Shown: piece by piece, positions 44,068-54,513 of the stretch | Layout: every line of letters starts with the position of its first letter | How positions within the stretch are numbered: the stretch's first letter is position 1 | Assembly: GCA_030248135.1 (NCBI GenBank) | Contig: JASANC010002016.1 | Location: 1-64,000 of the forward strand | DNA from: Theristus sp. LFF4_11 | Taxonomy: Eukaryota; Nematoda; Chromadorea; Monhysterida; Xyalidae | DNA length: 64,000 bases | Reading direction: 5' to 3' | Notes under the pieces: generated by a model | What the model saw: only the letters and a program-made list of their open reading frames with translations | Told to the model about the DNA's origin: nothing | The model's database searches: none | Translations under genes and position numbers: made by a program

Positions 44068-45112
44068 ATTATCTAAAAATGCGGGAGACGCATATAAAAG
44101 GAGGAATATGGCCTTGTGTAAGCAGTGAAAGACTTGGCTCGACAACGCTTTTCAAGTCTCTGATGTGGTACACACGGATACAAGTACATAAGAGTCATAT
44201 TTTTGCGCCGCGTTTGTTGTTTAAAAGCTTGCTGAAAAGCGTAAAAACTTTGAAGTTATCTAGATATTTTTCAATTGTCCTCTTCAGTTTAGTCTAAAAT
44301 CACATCATGTGCGAAATTCTGTACAGCATGGCCGAATAAATGAGGCAGTCCATCAAGGCGGGATTAGTCGCTGACTAGGAGTTGTCTTTTTCAAAAATGC
44401 CAACATAATTTCCAATCATGTGTGCAAGGGAGAAAGAATGAACAGAATAATACGGATAATCCATTAGTTTAAAAAAACGCGTCAAATTTGGCATACAATT
44501 TGGTTTCTGAACTTCTTTTTCTTTCATTCAAAATTCGCGCGCTCCTTGCACCCTGAAAAAAACTGCCATGTTTAATCGGCTATACTGTAAATTCTGTGCA
44601 AAAAACAGAAACATCAGAGATTGCAAAACATTGCTGCATGTAGCTTTATCGTTGTTTGCTGACGTACGCACCGCTGTGCATACAGCAGCACCAGTGCAAA
44701 AAGTGTTGTCTTCCGTTGATTTTCACCCTTTTTACCAAACTCTTGTGACAGGATAAACCGGTCAGTCATTGCCTTTACCACAGAAGGACACCTTGCGTTC
44801 CCAATGCCTCTGCGATACACTTTGTGCAAACCAGTGTCAGCGATCTAAAGTCTGATCGTTATTTTAGTAGTTTTAGAGGTCGCTAAAAGCTAGAAAAAAG
44901 CAAATGTGAAAGTTTCATTTGTCTACAATGTACGAGTGTTGCCACTTGCAACCGAAATAAAAAATAAACGGCGCAAAAATATGACTCTTATGTACTTGTA
45001 TCCGTGTGTACCACATCAGAGACTTGAAAAGCGTTGTCGAGCCAAGTCTTTCACTGCTTACACAAGGCCATATTCCTCCTTTTATATGCGTCTCCCGCAT
45101 TTTTAGATAATA
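44068..45112. mobile_element. Composite inverted-repeat element F, copy 1
   Basis: Terminal inverted repeats of about 150 bp start ATTATCTAAAAATGCGGGAG and end in the reverse complement at 45112. A family B MITE (44322-44589) is nested inside. No transposase frame is visible. Target duplications cannot be defined because the right flank is shared with copy 2. Confidence 0.8.
44322..44589. mobile_element. MITE family B nested in element F copy 1
   Basis: TACAGCATGGCCGAATAAAT at the left, TTTAATCGGCTATACTGTA at the right, TA-bounded. Confidence 0.8.
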
Positions 45113-45189
45113 TTCTGACTTTTACATAAGCCCCAAAGGTCGGACCAATATCACAATACGTTGGTCACACATTCTTCTAAACCCCGGAC

Positions 45190-45785
45190 AACTCAGGTTT
45201 TTCATTTTTCGTTTTTAGGCCAATTTCGTCTATGCTATTTTTACGGCCGATTCGCCCAAAATCGTCACGATTCAGTACCTAGAATTGCTCACATAAGAAA
45301 ACTAACCAAAATCCGTGATCACCGCATTGAATTACCCTGGAAAACATCTTTTTCTCGTTTTTCGTATCCGGATTGATTTCGCCAATTTCCACGACCGATT
45401 CGCCCGAAATCGTCACGATTCAGTATCTAGAGTTGCTCACATAAGAAAACTAATCAAAAATCCGTGATCAGCGCATTGAATTACCATGGAAAACACCCTT
45501 TTCTTGTTTTTCGTTTCTGGACCGATTTTGCCAATTTCCACGGCCGATTCGCCCGAAATCGTCACGATTCGGTATCTATAGTTGCTCACATAAAAAAACT
45601 AACCCAAAATCCGTGATCAGCGCATTGAATTACACTGGAAAACATAGTTTTCTTGTTTTTCATTTCTGGACCGATTTCGCCGATTTCCACGGCCGATTCG
45701 CCGGAAATCGTCACGATTCAGCATCTAGAGTTGCTCACGTAAGAAAACTAACCCAAAATCCGTGATCAGCGCATTGAATTACTAC
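45190..45785. repeat. 149-bp satellite, array 1 (about 4 units)
   Basis: Units share CCGTGATCAGCGCATTGAAT, TTCTTGTTTTTCGTTTCTGG, CCGATTCGCCCGAAATCGTC and ACGATTCAGTATCTAGAGTT. The GTGATC landmarks are at about 45318, 45461, 45614 and 45761. Confidence 0.9.
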
Positions 45786-46519
45786 GGACTAGACCTTTTT
45801 CCTATTATTTTTCGTAGCTCAGACAAAATTTGTAAGAGTGAAAACTGATACTCAGTCAAAATGCTACGAACTTTCAAAAATGCACAATTTTAACTCAAAA
45901 AAGTGCCGGGCAAAAAAATAAACTAAATTTTCAGAAAATACGGATGAAATTACCCTAGGAAACATTTTTGTTCAACTGTGAAAGTGTCCCAGCTAAAAAT
46001 TGAAAGGGCGAACACTTGAAACCAGGTAAAAACCCTTCAATTTTTGAAAAATGCCCATTTTTTACCCAAAAAGTGGGTCAGGGCAAAAAATTAACCCAAT
46101 TTTCAAAATCTCCAGGTGAAATTACCCCAGGAAACATTTTTGTTTGACTGTGAAAGTGTCGCAGGTAAAAATTGAAAGGGCGAACACATATGATTACATA
46201 CCAGAAAAAAAAATAGAAACAAAAATAAGTAACATAAATTTCAGAATAGGTTTTTCGTGTCTACAGCGTATGAAAAGTTGTCCGATAAAAATTTTTTCGC
46301 GGCTCCAAGCACAACTTTGGGTGTTCGTTTCGTGTGCACAGAAGCAGGTTTGTAGCTTATACTATGCTCGCTGGACGCAGCGAGCAAATTTGAAAAAAGC
46401 GCGCGAGGGGATAACGGCTCATATTATGCGTGATGCGCTGTCCGCTCGCTGGCGCTCGCTCGCGCATCCGCATGATACTCAAAACTATTACAGTTGATAT
46501 GGAATTACAGTTGTTGTTG

Positions 46520-46735
46520 TTGTTGTTTTTTTGTTGTTGGGATTTTTAGGCGATGTTTTTTTTTTGGCCAGGGCTAACCCAAAGAAGCGTACTGAATGCC
46601 ATTGAGTGGGGCGCCCATCGAGTTTTTTGTCATTAAGTGCCTATACACCCCACGGCGGGGCTCGATCCCCTGAGCGCACAGACTGTAGTCTAACGCACTA
46701 CCACCAGGCCACGAGGGTGACAGTGGAATGCTGCT
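46520..46735 (-). repeat. tRNA-derived SINE family 1, best full copy
   Basis: GATTTTTAGGCGATG then GGGCTAACCCAAAGAAGCGT, GGCGCCCATCGAG, GTCATTAAGTGCCTATACAC and a tRNA-like head. On the minus strand the head reads TGGCCTGGTGGTAGTGCG (A-box-like) and GGGGATCGAGCCCC (B-box-like). A TTG-repeat tract marks the other end. The uninterrupted structure defines the insertion in the 27205-27705 copy. Confidence 0.7.
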
Positions 46736-46785
46736 GATGAACACTATTATAATTGATTTTTGATATTTTGAACGAGAATTAGTTG

Positions 46786-47370
46786 CTTGTTGCGGATCAA
46801 AAAAATCCGGTTTGGATAAAAAAAGGCTTGGCTTAGGTAAACGGGTAAAAAAGCATTAGCGTTTTAAAACGGGTAAATGAAAAAAACGTTAGTTTTTATA
46901 TTTTTTATTCAATTTTACTTAACGTACAAAAAGGCTTGCCTTCGGTTAGGGTAAACGGGTAAAAATAGCAAAATCATAAACTTCGCATTTTTTATTTATT
47001 TAAATACATTAAAAATATTGTATTGTAGGCGACTTCATCATGGCAGCACAAGGTAAATTTTCTTCAGGGTTATTATTCAGTAAACGTTACTGTTTTTTAC
47101 GCTCGGGTCAATTGGCTAGTTGCAATTAATTTTGATATATCCCATTCATTTTCACTTTGCAAAAAAGGCTTGGGTTATGTTAGGGTAAACGGGTAAAAAG
47201 AAGCAATGACTGTAAAACGAAACTTAAAAATGTCACTTTTTTGTTTCTTCTATTCATTTTCATTTTACAAAAAAGGCTTGGTTTATGTTCGGGTAAACGG
47301 GTAAAAGAAGCATTAGCTTTTTACAACGGGTAATTGAAAAAAAACGTTAATTTTTATATTTTTTATTTAA
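46786..47370. repeat. Four dispersed AAAGGCTTG...GGGTAAACGGGTAAAA motifs
   Basis: The motif occurs near 46824, 46928, 47164 and 47272, at irregular spacing of about 100-240 bp. Similar motifs on the opposite strand occur at about 59280-59440. No coding potential. Confidence 0.6.
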
Positions 47371-47379
47371 TTTCCATGG

Positions 47380-48129
47380 TTATGAGCGATAGTTTCAACG
47401 TAACGCACTTGCTCCTGTCACTCACTACAGCAAAATATCTGGAAAATATGAAAAATCGACAATGGTTGTAACATGCAGAGGGTTGATTCAGCTGTAATAA
47501 AGATCAAAAGAATGAACGTTGATGACAACCCGAGTGTTCACAACACAAAAAAAGATGAAAAAAGCAATATGTGTTTGAAGCAGCTTAGAAATGCCGAATG
47601 CTGAGTTGCATTTGAACAGTTTTTGATCAGTCCAATTTTTCACTTCAAGTCTGAGTGTGCGTGAGCGGTTCTGCTCAGAACAGATGCGAATTTATGTTTT
47701 CAAATCCAAATTGTTTTTTTTCCTTTTTTCCTTTCAAATCCAAAGCGAGTCTGGTCTGTCAATTGGAGGAGAACAAGCGAATAGCTGTTCCACAGTGGTT
47801 CGGCAATTTTGTACAAAATTCAATTTGACCTCGCGTGACGATAGATCAGTTCGGAAGATCGTTTATGAGCAATGATAAACAGTGAAATTATGGATGAATA
47901 GTGTTTTTCGTCAAAAATTGCTATTTTTTAAAAATTACACTGTAAAAATGAACTTACGTGTAAGCCAAAAAAATTTTTGATCATAAAAAAACATCCCAAC
48001 GTGTTCTAAAAGTTTTTCAAATTTTAAAACACGATGTCCCTTTGTTACAGCTAAATGAACCCCTTGCATTTCACAACATTTGTTGGTTTTCTAGAATTTC
48101 TGCTGTATAGAGTGATAGGGGCAACATAC
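47380..48129. repeat. Sequence repeated in inverted orientation at about 57130-57450
   Basis: ACGTTGATGACAACCCGAGT, GTTCACAACACAAA and GTGCGTGAGCGGTTCTGCTC match the reverse complement of segments around 57256-57445, in the expected reversed order. The family is not recognised, and no gene is supported. Confidence 0.6.
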
Positions 48130-48512
48130 TACCGTATTACCCCCAATAAACCCCCATGGGGGATTAATACGTCAGCGACTTTTAGGGGTGGGGGTTTATT
48201 GGTGGGGGGGGGATTATTGGTGGGGGGGGGGGGTTTATTTACAAAAAAATTTTAGGGGTGGGGGTTTGTTAAAAAATGTTACTATAAACTCACCCATTTG
48301 GGGCCTTTGGTAGCACAATTTCATCATTTTCACTGCAACCAGCCACTGAATTCGCTGGGTATGTGTTTCAAACAGGTCTCCAATAATCCCCCATGGGGGA
48401 TTATTTGTGGGGGGGGATTATTTGGAAACTGGTCGGGGGGTGGGGGTTTATTGGTGGGGGGGGGGGATTAATGGTGGGGGAGGGTTTAATGGGGGTAATA
48501 CGGTATAACAAA
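48130..48512. mobile_element. G-tract element, copy 1
   Basis: The left end reads CCGTATTACCCCCAATAAAC followed by CCCCATGGGGGATTAATACG; the right end is GGGTTTAATGGGGGTAATACGG, giving inverted ends. Several G-runs of 7-12 alternate with TTTATT or ATTATT. A unique core (about 48275-48385) recurs inverted at 57990-58110. Target duplications are not clear. Confidence 0.7.
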
Positions 48513-48604
48513 AATTTGGTCAGAAAAACCTCCAAATGTTTTCTAGTAGTGTTACAATTTTTGGCTCGAAACACCTTAGCACAAGCCAGTGAGAGCATTT
48601 TAGA

Positions 48605-49642
48605 ATTATCTAAAAATGCGGGAGACGCATGTAAAAGGAGGAATATGGCCTTGTGTAAGCAGTGAAAGACTTGGCTCGACAACGCTTTTCAAGTCTCTGA
48701 TGTGGTACACACGGATACAAGTACATAAGAGTCATATTTTTGCGCCGCGTTTGTTGTTTAAAAGCTTGCTGAAAAGCGTAAAAACTTTGAAGTTATCTAG
48801 ATATTTTTCAATTGTCCTCTTCAGTTTAGTCTAAAATCACATCATTTGCGAAATTCTGTACAGCATGGCCGAATAAATGAGGCAGTCCATCAAGGCGGGA
48901 TTAGTCGCTGACTAGGAGTTGTCTTTTTCAAAAATGCCAACATAATTTTCAATCGTGTGTGCAAGGGAGAAAGAATGAACAGAATAATACGGATAATCCA
49001 TTAGTTTAAAAAAACGCCTCAAATTTGGCATACAATTTGGTTTCTGAACTTCTTTTTCTTTCATTCAAAATTCGCGCGCTCCTTGCACCCTGAAAAAAGC
49101 TGCCATGTTTAATCGGCTATACTGTAAATTCTGTGCAAAAAACAGAAACATCAGAGATTGCAAAACATTGCTGCATGTAGCTTTATCGTTGTTGCTAACG
49201 TACGCACCGCTGTGCATACAGCAGCACCAGTGCAAAAAGTGTTGTCTTCCGTTGATTTTCACCCTTTTTACCAAACTCTTGTGACAGGATAAACCGGTGA
49301 GTCATTGCCACAGAAGGAGACCTTGCGTTCCCAATGCCTCTGCGATACACTTTGTGCAAACCAGTGTCAGCGATCTAAAGTCTGATCGTTATTTTAGTGG
49401 TTTTAGAGGTCGCTAAATGCTAGAAAAAAGCAAATGTGAAAGTTTCATTTGTCTACAATGTACGAGGGTTGCCACTTGCAACCGAAATAAAGAATAAACG
49501 GCGCAAAAATATGACTCTTATGTACTTGTATCCGTGTGTACCACATCAGAGACTTGAAAAGCGTTGTCGAGCCAAGTCTTTCACTGCTTACACAAGGCCA
49601 TATTCCTCCTTTTACATGCGTCTCCCGCATTTTTAGATAATA
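48605..49642. mobile_element. Composite inverted-repeat element F, copy 2
   Basis: Near-identical to 44068-45112 including the nested family B MITE at 48859-49126. Confidence 0.8.
48859..49126. mobile_element. MITE family B nested in element F copy 2
   Basis: TACAGCATGGCC at the left and CGGCTATACTGTA at the right. It occupies the same internal position as in copy 1, so it was present before the duplication. Confidence 0.8.
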
Positions 49643-49789
49643 TTCTGACTTTTACATAAGCCCCAAAGGTCGGACCAAAATCACAATACGTTGGTCACAC
49701 ATTCTTCTAAACCCCAGAATTCTTCTAAATCCTTCTAAACTTCTTTCTTCTTTCTTCTAACATTCTTCTAAATCCTTCTAAACTCAGGT

Positions 49790-51415
49790 TTTTCATTTTT
49801 CGTTTTTTAGGCCAATTTCGTCTATGCTATTTCTACGGCCGATTCGCCCAAAATCGTCACGATTCAGTACCTAGAATTGCTCACATAAGAAAACTGACCC
49901 AAAAGCCGTGATCGGCGCAATGAATTACCATGGAAAACACCGATTTCTTGTTTTTCATTTCTGGACCGGTTTCACTAAATTCCACGGCCGATTCGCCCGA
50001 AATCGTCACGATTCGGTATCTAGAGTTGCTCACAAAAAAACTAACACAAAATCCGTGATCAGCGCATTGAATTACCCTGGAAAACACCCTTTTCTTATTT
50101 TTCGTTTCTGGACCGATTTAGCCAATTTCCACTGCCGATTCGCCCGAAATCGTCACGATTCAGCATCTAGAGTAGCTCACGTAAGAAAACTAACCAAAAT
50201 CCGTGATCAGCGCATTGAATTACCCTGGAAAACATCTTTTTCTTGTTTTTCGTTTCCGGACCGATTTCGCCAATTTCCACGACCGATTCGCTCGAAATCG
50301 TCACGATTCAGCATCTAGAGTTGCTCACGTAAGAAAACTAACCCAATATACGTGATCAGCGCATTGAATTATCCTGGAAAACACCCTTTTCTTGTTTTTC
50401 GTTTCTGGACCGATTTCGCCGATTTCCACGGCCGATTCGCCCGACATCGTCACGATTCAGCATCTAGAGTTGCTTGCATAAAAAACTAACCCAAAATTCG
50501 TGATCAGCGCATTGAATTACCCTGGAAAACACCCTTTTCTTGTTTTTCGTTTCTGGACCGATTTCGCCAATTTCGACGGCCGATTCGCACGAAATCGTCA
50601 CGATTCAGTATCTAGAGTTGCTCACGTAAGAAAACTAACCCAAAATCCGTGATCAGCGCATTGAATTACCCTGGAAAACATCATTTTCTTGTTTTTCGTT
50701 TCCGGACCGATTTCGCCAATTTCCACGACCGATTCGCCCGAAATCGTCACGATTCAGCATCTAGAGTTGCTCACGTAAGAAAACTAACCCAATATACGTA
50801 ATCAGCGCATTGAATTATCCTGGAAAACACGCTTTTCTTGTTTTTCGTTTCTGGACCGATTTCGCCGATTTCCACGGCCGATTCGCCCGACATCGTCACG
50901 ATTCAGCATCTAGAGTTGCTTACATAAAAAACTAACCCAAAATTCGTGATCAGCGCATTGAATTACCCTGGAAAACACCCTTTTCTTGTTTTTTGTTTCT
51001 GGACCGATTTCGCCAATTTCGACGGCCGATTCGCCCGAAATCGTCACGATTCAGTATCTAGAGTTGCTCACGTAAGAAAACTAACCCAAAATCCGTGATC
51101 AGCGCATTGAATTACCCTGGAAAACACCCTTTTCTTGTTTTTCGTTTCTGGACCGATTTCGCCAATTTCGACGGCCGATTCGCCCGAAATCGTCACGATT
51201 CAGCATCTAGAGTTACTCACGTAAGAAAACTAACCCAAAATCCGTGATCAGCGCATTGAACTACCCTGGAAAACACCCTTTTCTTGTTTTTCGTTTCTGG
51301 ACCGATTTCGCCAATTTCGACGGCCGATTCGCCCGAAATCGTCACGATTCAGCATCTAGAGTTGCTCACGTAAGAAAACTAACCCAAAATCCGTGATCAG
51401 CGCATTGAATTACTA
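49790..51415. repeat. 149-bp satellite, array 2 (about 11 units)
   Basis: The GTGATC-type landmark recurs at about 49905, 50055, 50204, 50354, 50502, 50649, 50801, 50946, 51095, 51244 and 51393. Neighbouring units show shared variants (for example ATATACGTGATC and CGACATCGTCACG), suggesting local higher-order amplification of about three units. Confidence 0.92.
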
Positions 51416-52108
51416 CGGACTAGACTTTTTTCCTATTATTTTTCGTAGCTCAGACAAAATTTGTAAAAGTGAAAAACTGATACTCAGTCAAAATGCTACG
51501 AACTTTCAAAAACGCACAATTTTGACTCAAAAAAAGTGCTCGGGCAAAAAAATAAACTAAATTTTCAGAAAATACGGATGAAATTACCCTAGGAAACATT
51601 TTTGTTCAACTGTGAAAGTGTCCCAGCTAAAAATCGAAAGGACGAACACTTAAAACCAGGTGAAAACCCTCCGAACTTTTAAAAATGCCCATTTTTTACC
51701 CAAAAACAGGGTCTGGGTAAAAAATTAACCCAATTTTCAAAATCTCCGGATGGAATTACCCCAGGTAACATTTTTGTTCGACTGTGAAAGTGTCGCAGGT
51801 AAAAATTGAAAGGGCGCACACATGTTGATTACATATCTGAAAAAAAATACAAAGGGAAATATGTATCACTGTTTTCAGAATAGGTTTTTCGTGTCTACAG
51901 CGTATGAAAAGCAGTCGGATAAAATTTTTTTCGCGGCTCCAAGCACAACTTTGGGTGTTCGTTTCGTGTGCACGGAACCAAGTTTGTGGCTTATACTATG
52001 CTCGCTGGACGCACCGAGCAAATTTGAAAAAAGCGCGCGAGGGGATAACGGCTCATATTATGCGTGATGCGCTCTCCGCTCGCTGCGCTCGCTCGCGCAT
52101 CCGCATGA
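51416..52108. repeat. 3' module of the segmental duplication, right copy
   Basis: Homologous to about 45785-46484. Contains two diverged half-repeats with AACATTTTTGTT and ACTGTGAAAGTGTC, then a conserved tract ending in GCGCTCGCTCGCGCATCCGC. A related inverted GCGAGCG-rich tract lies at 63385-63460. Confidence 0.75.
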
Positions 52109-52680
52109 TTTTGGGGTTCGATCCTTAAGTGAGCGACGTGTGTGTTTTGCAAAAACTTTTGTCACTTTTTTGCAGAATACACAGAGCGTGCGAGCAACAT
52201 CAAATTGCAGTAAGAACAACGAATCGTATTGGGTTTGGTTGAATCAAAGCCCCATGTGGTTAAATATGTTTTCTTTCAAACCCGTTCCGTTTATTCTTTC
52301 TTTCGCGAGCTGTGGTCCTTCTGTGTTTCCATCCATTTGCGTTGCTATGCTTGCCCTATTATTATGGGATTCGGGTCACTTAACCAATTTTGAAGCTGGC
52401 GACATTTTGAAGCTGTTTACCATCTCAGAACTACTAGTCTCAGAACTAAAATAAAGGATGATAACATAAAACTGGCTTTTTGCTTGTGGTAAATCGTGTT
52501 TTTGGTTTTCTAAAATTTTAGCATTCACTAATCGTTTTGATAAAGCAGTCCCACAATAACACTTCAGTCATCAACTCCCACTCAATAATCCTTCGGTTCC
52601 TGATACATTGCACAAATCTAAACCAGCAGAACAACTGCGGATTTGTTATTTCTGAATCGTCGTCATTATAACACCTGAAC
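52109..52680. other. Region with a possible lectin-like exon fragment
   Basis: A frame at about 52176-52262 encodes SYWVWLNQSPMW after a cysteine, reminiscent of the middle of a C-type lectin fold, and is preceded by an acceptor-like TTTTTTGCAG. No continuation is found, so it is at best a relic. Confidence 0.2.
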
Positions 52681-53728
52681 ATGGCTTCGACCGCTTTCAG
52701 CCCATTGCTCATTCTACTTTTCGTCGTCGTTGTCACTGGAGATGGTGTGGCAGCACAGTGTCTTTCAATTGCATCTTTTTTCGCAGTATCATTTTTGAGA
52801 TCCGTATGTATCAAAAGTTACATTATGAAAAATGCTCAGAAGATGAATGTGACGTTCTGCGACGCAACATTATGCGAGTGCGGAACGACACCAAAGATCT
52901 ACCGTTGATAAAGGCGCCCGAGCCACAGCCGAAGCAGTGGGGCACGTCTAAACATTGCTATTACACTTCGAGCATACGGTTGATCTGGGAAAATGCAGTG
53001 CAACAGTGCAGAGATCTGCTGCAGTACCCGAGAAACACGGTGAGAAGAAATAACTTTATTCAGCATTTGTGCAAGGCAATAACAAAAAAAACTTTTCAAA
53101 TTTTAGGGTCAGTCTTATCAACATGGACACTTGTGTGGCCAGAAACAGCTAACATCGTCAAATATCTACGCAAACTGTTGAAACCAATAAAGGTCGGACT
53201 GTCGGAAAAAAAGTTTTTTATCATATTATCTGAAAATGCGAAAGACGCATACAAAAGATAGAATATGGATTTCTGTAAACAGTGAGAAACATGGTTTGAG
53301 AACTGTTTTTATGTCTTTGATGTGGCACACGAATACAAGTACAGTATGGTCGAATAAATAAGGCAGTCTTTGTATTCCCCATCAAGGCAAGATTAGTCGC
53401 ATACTAGGAACTGTCTTTTTTAAGAAAGCAAAAATAATTCCCAATCGTGTGCGTCAGGGAGAATTATTGGTGGACCATTATTGGTGGACTGGCGTCGGTC
53501 GTGAATCGGGAGGTCGCTATAACTACAAGTTCTACTCTTCTAATACAACCGGCAGAATGCTAAGTGACGAGCAGAAAGACTTGTTGAAAAGGCCCATGTC
53601 GCCTACCGACCCATACAATTGTGTAGCGTTCCACCCTGTCAATAACAACTTCGTGGCGCTAGTCTGCGGCGGCGCCAACAGTCTCAGATTTGCTTGCCAA
53701 ATCAACATCACCAAAGCGTTCTCCACTG
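52681..53728 (+). pseudogene. C-type lectin domain gene, probably degenerate
   Basis: Proposed exons: 52681-52757 (signal peptide MASTAFSPLLILLFVVVV), 52787-53039, 53107-53192, about 53462-53728. Exon 2 has the lectin-domain start HCYYTSSIRLIWENAVQQC; exon 3 the middle (VKYLRKLLK); exon 4 the C-terminal half with YNCVAFHPV and SLRFACQ. Two problems: exon 3 seems to need a one-base frameshift near 53131 to keep the conserved GHL-VW segment, and a truncated family B MITE plus an element F end (53223-53461) lies directly against exon 4. The first intron would be only 29 bp. It is either a decaying gene or one whose splicing I misread. The closest relative in the window is the lectin at 62757. 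Confidence 0.6.
53223..53461. mobile_element. Truncated element F end with family B MITE inside the lectin gene
   Basis: ATTATCTGAAAATGCGAAAG begins a diverged element F terminus. TACAGTATGGTCGAATAAAT at 53340 begins a family B copy that breaks off after CCCAATCGTGTGCGTCAGGG. The lectin-coding sequence resumes at once. Confidence 0.7.
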
Positions 53729-54513
53729 GTCAGTCAGTAACATGTGCAGGATTGTTAAAAAACTACAAATTAAAAAAAAGCAAATGGAACGTTCTTTTAA
53801 CAAATGTGACACGTTGAACTGAAACTTGAGAAAATACAATGTCGAATGCAGCCATGGTGTTACAGCGTTTGTTGCAACTTTTTGTGGAAAAGTGTTGCAG
53901 TTACGGTTGTGCGCTCAAATGACAACTTATATAATTATTTGTATATTCATCCATTCCAGAACGGCATATCGACTATTTACAGTATTTTTGATGCTAAAAT
54001 TTGAACCAACAAAATTTTTTATTAACCCTTTTAAAATAAAATAAACCCGTAAAAGATTTAGTTTACAAAATATAGGCGTTCAAGTTTCAACTAAACGTCT
54101 GGACGAAGTAAGAATGTTTCTTGAGTGCTATGGACCACCGTTCATGCAACAAAAAAGCTTGTCAATTGAAATGTTTAGCTTATCCGAACGAAGCCTGCAC
54201 GGAGTGGCGGAAGTGTATCGGTGGCAGTACGGCAGTGTACGAGGGATGGATGAACGGAGGAATGAAGTGGCGTTGCAAGTGTACCAACCAAAGCAAATAC
54301 GATGCAACACAACGCAGATGCACAGGTATGATCTAGAGTTTCAACAGCTTATGTTGAAAAAGTTAACGGTGCGGTAAGGACAAGGTTCCACATTGTCAAA
54401 ATCTGGACGGAAAACACGAACTGTTACTGAAAAAACCAATGAACTTTTTTTATAAGAGATCCTCCCGGTAATACAGGAGTTACGCAGAATTTCAGTTTTT
54501 CTTTAACAATAAG
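53729..54513 (+). other. Cysteine-rich coding-like segment downstream of the lectin
   Basis: At about 54129-54326 a frame encodes a domain with about ten cysteines, including RSCNKKACQLKC, NEACTEWRKC and KWRCKC, ending at a GTATGA donor. It looks like a small extracellular module, but I do not recognise the family, and its phase does not join the lectin exon ending at 53728. The downstream part of any such gene would be cut by the LTR insertion at 54514. Confidence 0.3.

Larger units (their letters stand above)
44068..46484. repeat. Segmental duplication, left copy
   Basis: This block, made of composite element F, about 70 bp of shared flank, a 149-bp satellite (about 4 units) and a shared 3' module (about 45785-46484), is repeated in the same order at about 48605-52108. 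The 3' module ends in GCGCTCGCTCGCGCATCCGC at both places. The copies differ mainly by satellite copy number and small substitutions. Confidence 0.85.
48605..52108. repeat. Segmental duplication, right copy
   Basis: Same order of modules as 44068-46484, but the satellite has about 11 units instead of 4, and a short TTCTTCTAAA-type expansion sits at about 49725-49785. Sequence identity is high in element F and in the 3' module. Confidence 0.85.

Noticed and set aside
49908..50318. 136-codon frame in the satellite array
   Set aside because: It arises from three reiterated 149-bp units and encodes the same peptide repeatedly; 149 is not a multiple of three, so the frame closes in neighbouring units.
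45190..51415. CRISPR-like array
   Set aside because: The direct repeats are 149 bp with no unique spacers and lie in a eukaryotic genome; they are satellite DNA.
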